Notes under the pieces: model-generated
Told to the model about the DNA's origin: nothing
Database searches by the model: none
The model's input: the letters and a program-made list of their open reading frames with translations, nothing else
Shown here: positions 1 through 5,340 of the stretch, in pieces
Layout of the letters: each line of letters begins with the position of its first letter
How positions within the stretch are numbered: the first letter of the stretch is position 1
Program-made: the position numbers and the translations under genes
NCBI GenBank assembly: GCA_947175455.1
Contig: CAMWMW010000086.1
Location: forward strand, 1 to 7,030
Origin: an uncultured Porphyromonadaceae bacterium
GTDB lineage: Bacteria > Bacteroidota > Bacteroidia > Bacteroidales > Muribaculaceae
Direction of reading: 5' to 3'
DNA: 7,030 bases

Positions 1-389
1 GATCCGCACACTCCGTCAAGGTCAAGGAAATTTTTAGCGAAAGAAAACAGCGATTCGTTGAATTCACCTATGGTTCCGTGGCTGCGTTCAAGATAAATTT
101 TCTCGATCTCCGGATATATATAGGCAAAATATGGTGATTTGCCATATATGGCGTTTATGGTCCCGAGGTGTTCCTGCCGCCATCTGCCGTGATCGGAGAT
201 CCTGATTTTGTAAAGATCGGGATTTCTGCGTTTCAGACAGGCGCTTCCCCCTTCGAGGGGCACAGAAAGAATCTTCCCTCCCTCAATGACGGTGCGGGCT
301 GCATTGTTTTTTGAGATTCCGGACACTCCACGGGAAATGAGTGTCCGGAATATTTCTGACGATGGAGCGAAAGGATATTGCGTCGTCAT
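1..389 (-). CDS. WbqC-family protein, N-terminal 129 codons (runs off the left edge)
   Basis: This reading frame is open from an ATG at 389 to the window edge, so the C-terminus is missing. The family assignment rests on residues 59-100. There, LYKIRISDHGRWRQEHL is followed by a segment reading AIYGKSPYFAYIYPEIEKIY, which matches the WbqC-like pattern (SDHGxWRxxH, then AYxxxPFFxYY). Residues 33-48, ending in LSVPLEGG, match the preceding strand of the family. WbqC-like proteins occur in O-antigen and other surface-glycan loci; their biochemical role is not firmly established. The ATG overlaps the lepB stop in an ATGA, and I see no Shine-Dalgarno sequence in front of it, so translation is probably coupled to lepB. 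Oddities: the N-terminus (about 30 residues before the first recognisable strand) looks shorter than the usual family start and lacks its proline- and tyrosine-rich opening. Codons 13-25 form a perfect hairpin (separate entry). The family call is fairly sure; the exact role is not. Confidence 0.8.
   Translation of the reverse strand, partial: MTTQYPFAPSSEIFRTLISRGVSGISKNNAARTVIEGGKILSVPLEGGSACLKRRNPDLYKIRISDHGRWRQEHLGTINAIYGKSPYFAYIYPEIEKIYLERSHGTIGEFNESLFSFAKNFLDLDGVCG
316..351. repeat. Perfect 13-bp inverted repeat (hairpin) inside the WbqC-family gene
   Basis: The arms are ATTCCGGACACTC (316-328) and GAGTGTCCGGAAT (339-351), an exact reverse complement with a 10-nt loop. It lies in codons 13-25 of the WbqC-family reading frame, 38 nt after its start codon. 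The mRNA hairpin is followed by an A-rich, not U-rich, stretch, and the other strand also lacks a T-run downstream. It therefore does not look like a standard intrinsic terminator in either direction. A role in mRNA stability or translation downstream of lepB is inference only. Confidence 0.85.
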
Positions 390-1813
390 TTGTCGCGCAT
401 GTTTTTGCCATCCGGGTTTGGATTGGCGAAAATTCTGTTCCAGCGAATCTTGCCGTTGAAAAGTCCGCGTTCCTGATCAAAAGAGGCAATTATGAACAGA
501 GGCGAGCCTACGATATGGTCTTCGGGAACAAATCCCCAGTAGCGGCTGTCGGCGGAACGGTCGCGGTTGTCGCCCATCATCCAGTAATAATCCATCTTGA
601 AAGTATAATACTCCTGTTCCTTGCCGTTGATGAAAATCTTTCCGTCGTGCATGGTGAGGTCGTTGCCTTCGTATGTGCGGATGACCCTTTCGTATAGGGG
701 ATAGTTGTCGGGGGTAAGGTGCAGGGTTACTCCGCGTTTGGGAATCCAGAGCTCGCCCATGTCCGTACGTGTCCATCCGTAGTCTGCGTCAAGCGGGAAG
801 ATTCCGCCGAGGTCAAAGAGTCCGCTCTGGCTTTCGCGCTGCAACGGACCGATGACCTCACGCCATGTCTCGATTTCCGCTTTCATGGCTGCGGTAAGCG
901 GCACATCATAATATGAGAAGCCGGCAATCTCGTTTCTTGACGGCATTCCTCCGTGATCTTCTGCACGAACCCCGAGCTCATGCCATTTCTCCGCCGAGAT
1001 AGGACCGTTTACAGGTACTATATAGTTATACTGCACGTTTTCCGGTTCCGGAACGGCTTTCCCGTTGATATACACCGTGTCGCCGGAGATACGCAGCCGT
1101 TCTCCGGGCAGACCAATGGCGCGTTTCACATAGTTCTCGCGACGGTCCACGGGTCGCCACACGACTTCTCCGAACATGTTGCTGTTTGCCTTGATGTATT
1201 CAAGCGGTTTCTCGATTCCTTCCCTGCGGAGTTCGTGGCATATCTGGTAATAATCCGGGTTGGGGATTTTTGTCGCCACGGTGTCACCCTGGGGATAGTT
1301 GAAGACCACGATGTCTCCTCGCTCGATGGAGCGGAAGCCGGGCATGCGGTGATATTCGAGCTGTGGCTTTTCGAGATAGCTCTTTGTGTTGATCAGCGGC
1401 ATCGTATGCTGTGCGAGAGGGAAGTGTATCGGTGTCTGCGGAACCCTGGCGCCGTAGATGGTCTTGTTTACCCAGAGGCGGTCGCCGACAAGCAGTGATT
1501 TTTCCAGACTTGAGGATGGTATTTCGTATTGCTGTCCGATGAACGCGAACACGAAATAGATCAGCACCAGCGCATACACGATGGCGTCTACCCATGCCAT
1601 CACGGTCCGGGTCGGTCCCTTTTTCTTTTTCCACCATCCCCAGGGAATGATGTTGGTTATATATATGTCGAGCAATATGAGCCACAGGAAAAGCAGCCAG
1701 GGATTTCCCATCAGTATTACCCACAGGAAAAATATCGCCGAAACCACACCGAATCTTGCCCAGCGTGTGGCTTTTATGTTTTTTATATGTTCTTTGAATG
1801 ATTCGCTCTGCAT
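386..1813 (-). CDS. lepB: Signal peptidase I (S26 family, Bacteroidetes long form)
   Basis: This membrane-bound serine/lysine protease removes signal peptides from proteins leaving the Sec and Tat pathways. The 475-residue protein has two N-terminal hydrophobic segments (about 21-36 and 38-56). A basic stretch WKKKKG follows at 61-66, then a third membrane segment at about 73-93 that leads directly into the catalytic domain. Box B is IPSSSLEKSLLVGD (98-111), with Ser102 as the predicted nucleophile; Leu103 replaces the common Met. Box D is NYVKRAIGLPGE (227-238), with Lys230 as the general base. Box E is GDNRDRSADSRYWGFVPE (414-431), almost identical to the E. coli form. The long segment between boxes D and E (about 239-410) accounts for the large size, which is usual in Bacteroidetes. 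The start at 1813 lies 42 bp from the dapB stop and has AAAGG about 11 nt upstream. The stop overlaps the next start by 4 bp. Function is very secure. Confidence 0.97.
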   Translation of the reverse strand: MQSESFKEHIKNIKATRWARFGVVSAIFFLWVILMGNPWLLFLWLILLDIYITNIIPWGWWKKKKGPTRTVMAWVDAIVYALVLIYFVFAFIGQQYEIPSSSLEKSLLVGDRLWVNKTIYGARVPQTPIHFPLAQHTMPLINTKSYLEKPQLEYHRMPGFRSIERGDIVVFNYPQGDTVATKIPNPDYYQICHELRREGIEKPLEYIKANSNMFGEVVWRPVDRRENYVKRAIGLPGERLRISGDTVYINGKAVPEPENVQYNYIVPVNGPISAEKWHELGVRAEDHGGMPSRNEIAGFSYYDVPLTAAMKAEIETWREVIGPLQRESQSGLFDLGGIFPLDADYGWTRTDMGELWIPKRGVTLHLTPDNYPLYERVIRTYEGNDLTMHDGKIFINGKEQEYYTFKMDYYWMMGDNRDRSADSRYWGFVPEDHIVGSPLFIIASFDQERGLFNGKIRWNRIFANPNPDGKNMRDK

Positions 1814-1855
1814 GATATGATGCCTTTATCAGATTTTGAATTGTCCTGTCGCTTC

Positions 1856-2608
1856 TTAGAAATTGAATACTTCCCCGATGGTGTGGAAACCTTTGCGGTC
1901 TGCAAGCCATTCGGCGGCTATCACTGCTCCGAGGGCGAAGCCTTCACGCGTTTTGGCGCTGTGGGAGATGGTAATGCTGTCGACCGGTGAATCCCACTCG
2001 ATCGTGTGTATCCCCGGCACTTCACCCCGGCGTATATGGTCAATCTCCATTATGTCCCCGTCCTTTTCGCCGGAAAGGGGGCTGCATTTTCTGTCGGGAG
2101 TGTTTTCCGGCTCGCACCATCCCGATATGCGGCTGTTTTCCTGTATTATTTCTTCAGCAAGGGTTATTGCCGTTCCCGAAGGATGATCGAGTTTGTGGAT
2201 ATGATGTGTCTCCTCCATGCGCGGGGTATACTGCGGAAAACCGTTCATTATTTTTGCCAGATAGCGGTTCACCGCCATAAAGATATTTACTCCTACGGAG
2301 AAATTGGAGGCGAAAAGGAATGTGCCTTTCCCTTCATCGCACAAAGCCTTGATTTCAGGCATCGCTTCGGTCCATCCGGTAGTTCCGCATACCACCGGCA
2401 CACCCTGCGCGAATGAGTTGCGGATATTGCCGACAGCTGTGGCGGGTGTCGAGAATTCTATGACACAGTCGGCGCTGCGGAATGCCTCGCTGTTGAAATC
2501 CGCCGTGTTGTCTTTGTCAATGATGCAGACCACTTCGTGACCTCGGTCTTTTGCTATCTGTTCTATCATATGGCCCATCTTGCCATATCCTGTCAATGCT
2601 ATTTTCAT
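1856..2608 (-). CDS. dapB: 4-hydroxy-tetrahydrodipicolinate reductase
   Basis: DapB reduces the DapA product with NAD(P)H to tetrahydrodipicolinate in the cytosol, supplying the diaminopimelate and lysine pathway. The 250-residue protein opens with a Rossmann fold carrying the nucleotide-binding motif TGYGKMG (6-12). An acidic Asp31 sits at the end of the second strand, where the cofactor ribose is bound. Next come FSTP (52-55), PVVCGTTGW (71-79) and FASNFSVGVNIF (99-110). The signature THHIHKLDHPSGTA (134-147) follows, with His135 as the predicted acid/base and Lys139 as the substrate-binding lysine. The C-terminal IRRGEVPGIHTI (192-203) and SHSAKTREGFALGA (215-228) are typical. It is shorter than the E. 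coli enzyme (273 residues), as is common in Bacteroidetes. The ATG at 2608 was chosen because it starts the first Rossmann strand. The open frame extends about 77 codons further upstream, but that part overlaps the PCMD gene and does not look like DapB. It is 26 bp after the PCMD gene and 42 bp before lepB. Confidence 0.98.
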   Translation of the reverse strand: MKIALTGYGKMGHMIEQIAKDRGHEVVCIIDKDNTADFNSEAFRSADCVIEFSTPATAVGNIRNSFAQGVPVVCGTTGWTEAMPEIKALCDEGKGTFLFASNFSVGVNIFMAVNRYLAKIMNGFPQYTPRMEETHHIHKLDHPSGTAITLAEEIIQENSRISGWCEPENTPDRKCSPLSGEKDGDIMEIDHIRRGEVPGIHTIEWDSPVDSITISHSAKTREGFALGAVIAAEWLADRKGFHTIGEVFNF

Positions 2609-2634
2609 TTTAATCAGGTGTTTGAGATTGGTGA

Positions 2635-3594
2635 TTAGAATCCGAAGGAAATGTTGTCGATATACAGTGTCAGTCCTTCGGTGCCGATATAAGCCTCTCC
2701 GCAGCTTGACGATGCCATTACAAGCACGTGGGTTGGAGTGGCATCGGCGGGCGCCCATCCCGTTTCGTGAACAGGCACCAGTTTGCCTTTGGAATTCATG
2801 GCATAATATGCCTTCTCCCCGTCGAGGAGTCCCATCCATGGCTTATACCAGCTTTGTCTGGATATGTCGCCGTAATGTATAGGCAACATATGTTGTTTTG
2901 TCCATCCTGTGTTTTTGGAATAACGTTCCCTGCCGGTGCCGACACGCAGTGCGTAGATGTTTCCGTCTTTGTCTTCCCAGCGTTTCTGCAGCAGCACATA
3001 GACTTCGGCGTTGTCGCGTCCCGGAAGCGTTTTCTTGCCGGAGAATCCCGTGGATTTTATTCTTGTGTCGGTATCGGGCATTTCCACCTTGAAGTCGTAC
3101 ACGAGTGCCTTTGGCCGCTTGGTGTAGGGTATTCCCATCTCCATTTTCGAATAGGGTCCTTTCGGAGATGTTATAGGCTCGAATATGCGTCCGAGGAATA
3201 TTGTTCCGGCAACCATTACATCCATGTTGATGATTCCCATGACTTTCACCTCCTCCATCCTGGCTTCCATGCGTGCGGCTTTGTTGCCGTTGACAATAGC
3301 CGGAGTCACTGTGCCCGATGCCTTCACGATTCCCGCCACCTTGGCGTAGACGTTGCTTGTCGCCCAGGGTGAGCCGCCTTCGTTGGAGTAGGGGGTGTTG
3401 TTGCCGGGTATGGTGCGGGTCGGCGCGATTTCGTAAATCGTCTTTTTCTTTCCGCCAAGCAATTTTGATTCAGCCACTTCGCGACTGACCCAATTGGAGA
3501 AATCGCCATATTTTATCGGCTCAAGACGCAATGCTTCAGACGTCATGCCCAGGCATGCCGCCGCTATCGGAAATATGATTCTGAGAAATCTCAT
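2635..3594 (-). CDS. Secreted PCMD-domain (putative carbohydrate metabolism domain) protein
   Basis: The 319-residue protein starts with a Sec signal peptide: MRFLR, a hydrophobic core at about 6-17, and a probable cleavage after TSEA (18-21). Cys14 is too close to Arg5 for a normal lipobox, so I expect a soluble or envelope-associated protein and not a lipoprotein. The mature part resembles the Bacteroidetes PCMD domain in order: FSNWVSRE (32-39), SKLLGGKKKTIYE (43-55), SPWATSNVYAKVAGIVKASG (75-94), a paired RMEARMEEVKVMGIINMDV stretch (108-126), AGTIFLGRIFEPI (129-141), GIPYTKRPKALVYDFK (154-169), and a C-terminal THVLVMASSSCGEAYIG (288-304) ending in LYIDNISFGF. The domain is named from its link to carbohydrate loci; its ligand and activity are not established. 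AAGG lies 4 nt before the ATG. The gene sits 56 bp after the TatD gene and 26 bp before dapB, an unexpected place for a glycan-associated protein. The family call is good; the function is open. Confidence 0.85.
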   Translation of the reverse strand: MRFLRIIFPIAAACLGMTSEALRLEPIKYGDFSNWVSREVAESKLLGGKKKTIYEIAPTRTIPGNNTPYSNEGGSPWATSNVYAKVAGIVKASGTVTPAIVNGNKAARMEARMEEVKVMGIINMDVMVAGTIFLGRIFEPITSPKGPYSKMEMGIPYTKRPKALVYDFKVEMPDTDTRIKSTGFSGKKTLPGRDNAEVYVLLQKRWEDKDGNIYALRVGTGRERYSKNTGWTKQHMLPIHYGDISRQSWYKPWMGLLDGEKAYYAMNSKGKLVPVHETGWAPADATPTHVLVMASSSCGEAYIGTEGLTLYIDNISFGF

Positions 3595-3650
3595 AGAGCC
3601 TTGAAAGTTTTATACGGCTCCCTCATCGGATTTTTTTTGCGAGAAGGAGT

Positions 3651-4289
3651 CTAACTCACAAAGTTACAAAATTTCTTTGAATTATTTCGGATGATTTCGG
3701 TTAAATCCATGTCTTTCACCTCAGAAAGTCGTGCGATTATGGTTTCGACAGGAAGTGTGGACTCATCGGTTTCCGCAAGAATGCGTTCAGTGGGCATCGC
3801 GGAAAGTGTGTCGGGGTTGAATTTCTCGCCGAAGGAGATGTGGCAGCCGGAACGTATCAGTGCCATGGCGGCGGCAGGTTTCCCTCTGAATCCGTGTATG
3901 CACCAGGGCTGCGTCGGTTTCATGTCGCGGCGCAGGCCGCATATGATGTCGTCCGCTTTTACATCATGGATAATCAATGGCTTGCGCAGTTTCTCTGAAA
4001 TCTCGACATGTCTTCGGAACACAAGCAGTTGCCGGAACATCGGCGCGCCGCGAAGCAGGTCTATTCCGCATTCGCCGATTGCGGCGACATTGGGTTGCGC
4101 CGCAATCTCCTCCAGTCTGGCGAACAGTCCGGCATCTTCCGTATCCTGCGTGTCCCATGGATGCATTCCGACAGAATAAAGCTGACAGGACTTCATTTCT
4201 GAAGTCTCGGCGCTGTCTGGGCGTAATGCTTTTGATATTATCCCTTCAGGCTGAGGATAAGGACGATGCGTATGAATGTCGATGATCAT
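3651..4289 (-). CDS. TatD-family metal-dependent hydrolase (short form)
   Basis: TatD-like amidohydrolase-fold proteins are two-metal nucleases with DNA exonuclease or DNase activity; the cellular substrate of this short version is unknown. The 212-residue protein keeps the metal ligands: IDIHTH (3-8, His6 and His8), GECGID (72-77, Glu73), PLIIHD (104-109, His108), CIHGFRG (130-136, His132) and ETDES (173-177, Asp175). GMHPWDT (41-47) is the usual G(I/M)HPW motif. Compared with full-length TatD (about 260 residues), it is about 50 residues shorter. It also has HGFRGK where the family usually has HCFSG, and lacks the usual Arg after the third His. The start was set at ATG 4289, because MIIDIHTH begins the first barrel strand. 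An upstream in-frame ATG at 4346 would overlap rnhB and add 19 non-family residues. The gap to rnhB is 16 bp, and no clear Shine-Dalgarno sequence is visible. Confidence 0.93.
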   Translation of the reverse strand: MIIDIHTHRPYPQPEGIISKALRPDSAETSEMKSCQLYSVGMHPWDTQDTEDAGLFARLEEIAAQPNVAAIGECGIDLLRGAPMFRQLLVFRRHVEISEKLRKPLIIHDVKADDIICGLRRDMKPTQPWCIHGFRGKPAAAMALIRSGCHISFGEKFNPDTLSAMPTERILAETDESTLPVETIIARLSEVKDMDLTEIIRNNSKKFCNFVS

Positions 4290-4305
4290 CCGTTTTAAAT
4301 GGGTT

Positions 4306-4899
4306 TTAAATGAGACGGAAAGATTTGCGGTGTATCGGTGTCGCACCCAGAGCGGCTATCGCCGAGCGGTGCGCCTTGGTGGGATAACCCATGTTTTTCT
4401 CCCACCCGTATCCTGGATATTGTTCGGAATATCGTAGCATTAGTTCGTCGCGGTGTGTCTTGGCGAGAATGGATGCTGCCGCTATCGACATATACGTAGC
4501 GTCACCTTTCACCACGGTGTGGTGTGGCGTTTGCATATTCAGCATGGGATCGAGATATGGCTTGAATTTATTGCCATCTACGAGTATGTGTGCCGGTCTG
4601 ACCGATAGCCTGTCGAGTGCGCGCTGCATTCCCGCTATGGATGCGTTGAGGATGTTTATCCTGTCTATCTCTTCGGCATCGACCATCACCACAGCCCAGG
4701 CAAGAGCCTCTTTCTCGATAAGCCGTCGGAGTTCTTCCCGTTTTACGGCGGTCAGCTGCTTGGAGTCGTTGAGGCCTTCGCATCTGAATCCATCCGGCAG
4801 AATCACCGCCGCGCAACTCACCGGACCGCACAGACAGCCGCGTCCCGCTTCGTCGCACCCTGCTTCCACCACCCCTTCGCACATATGTTCCTTAAGCAT
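4306..4899 (-). CDS. rnhB: Ribonuclease HII
   Basis: RNase HII cuts the RNA strand of RNA/DNA hybrids and nicks at single ribonucleotides in DNA, starting ribonucleotide excision repair. The 197-residue protein has the full signature: AGCDEAGRGCLCGPVSCAAV (13-32) with Asp16 and Glu17; LNDSKQLT (43-50); HILVDGN (104-110) with Asp108; and KGDATYMSIAAASILAKTHRD (131-151), where Asp133 is the likely fourth acidic ligand. The tail WEKNMGYPTKAHRSAI (166-181) and PIHRKSF (188-194) is typical. The start at 4899 gives the usual N-terminal length. A second in-frame ATG at 4884 has AAGGAA (4888-4893 on the complement) only 3 nt upstream, so a 192-residue form starting there is possible and would keep all motifs. 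It is 12 bp after the lipoprotein gene and 16 bp before the TatD gene. Identification is very secure. Confidence 0.98.
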   Translation of the reverse strand: MLKEHMCEGVVEAGCDEAGRGCLCGPVSCAAVILPDGFRCEGLNDSKQLTAVKREELRRLIEKEALAWAVVMVDAEEIDRINILNASIAGMQRALDRLSVRPAHILVDGNKFKPYLDPMLNMQTPHHTVVKGDATYMSIAAASILAKTHRDELMLRYSEQYPGYGWEKNMGYPTKAHRSAIAALGATPIHRKSFRLI

Positions 4900-4911
4900 G
4901 TCGGAATCCGG

Positions 4912-5340
4912 TTAGAATCTGCGGCAAGTGACTATTGATGCGGGAGAACGCATCACGAGCTGTTTGCCGTCAAGTTTTATGATTTCGAATACCACAGGGT
5001 TGGTGTATATTCCCCACATCCGTAGCGCGAGAAATCCGTCGCTGTCCTGATTGTAAGGGAAATCCATTGACACCGTGGAGGCGTTCTTGTCGTAGTTCAT
5101 GTTGCCCGCGACTGTGCCTCCGGCGGAATTCCTGCGAAGATTGACCACATGAAGATTCAGGTCTATGTATGTGGCGACCTGAGGAGTCTCTGTCCTCCCC
5201 TCGGTCAGGTGCTCTATTGTCATTACCTGCCACTGACCGTCGAGCTTGCCGTTTATAGGCGCCTTGCGGCAGGATGTGACGGCGATGACCGTCAGGACAG
5301 AGCACAGCAGGGGGAGTATATATGATATTTTTCTTTTCAT
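4912..5340 (-). CDS. Lipocalin-like lipoprotein
   Basis: The 142-residue protein has a lipoprotein signal peptide: MKRK, a hydrophobic core at 5-20, and lipobox VTSC with Cys24 as the predicted lipidated residue. The residues after the Cys (RKAPING) lack the run of acidic residues that acts as a surface-export signal in Bacteroidetes lipoproteins. A periplasm-facing location is therefore more likely, by inference. The mature part opens with GKLDGQWQVMTIEH (31-44), including the G-x-W (35-37) that begins lipocalin-like folds. Alternating hydrophobic strands follow and it ends in LDGKQLVMRSP...CRRF (123-142). It resembles small Bacteroidales lipoproteins annotated as lipocalin-like or as a DUF of that class; I cannot assign a ligand. 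Its ATG overlaps the stop of the Wzi-family gene (ATGA), so the two are probably translationally coupled and may work together. rnhB follows 12 bp later. The lipoprotein status is sure, the fold call moderate, and the function unknown. Confidence 0.78.
   Translation of the reverse strand: MKRKISYILPLLCSVLTVIAVTSCRKAPINGKLDGQWQVMTIEHLTEGRTETPQVATYIDLNLHVVNLRRNSAGGTVAGNMNYDKNASTVSMDFPYNQDSDGFLALRMWGIYTNPVVFEIIKLDGKQLVMRSPASIVTCRRF

Noticed and set aside
953..1498. A 181-codon plus-strand open frame opposite lepB
   Set aside because: It lies wholly antisense to lepB, whose catalytic motifs are intact. Its translation shows no recognisable domain, so it is an open frame created by the codon usage of the real gene.
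2728..3372. A 214-codon plus-strand open frame opposite the PCMD gene
   Set aside because: The minus-strand protein has a signal peptide and family motifs. The plus-strand translation is Cys/His-rich without any motif pattern, which is typical of a shadow frame.
3596..3620. GAGCC/GGCTC 5-bp inverted repeat just upstream of the PCMD start
   Set aside because: The stem is short, the loop is 15 nt and there is no T-run on the transcribed strand; this is within chance expectation.
3631..3638. Eight-base homopolymer between the TatD and PCMD genes, considered as a phase-variation tract or a terminator T-run
   Set aside because: On the minus (transcribed) strand it is an A-run, so it cannot end transcription there. 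Eight bases with no promoter spacing evidence is too little to claim slippage control.
4510..4524. CACCAC-GGT-GTGGTG small palindrome inside rnhB
   Set aside because: It encodes part of the normal RNase HII sequence (Pro-His-His-Thr-Val region). A 6-bp arm is expected by chance in 7 kb.
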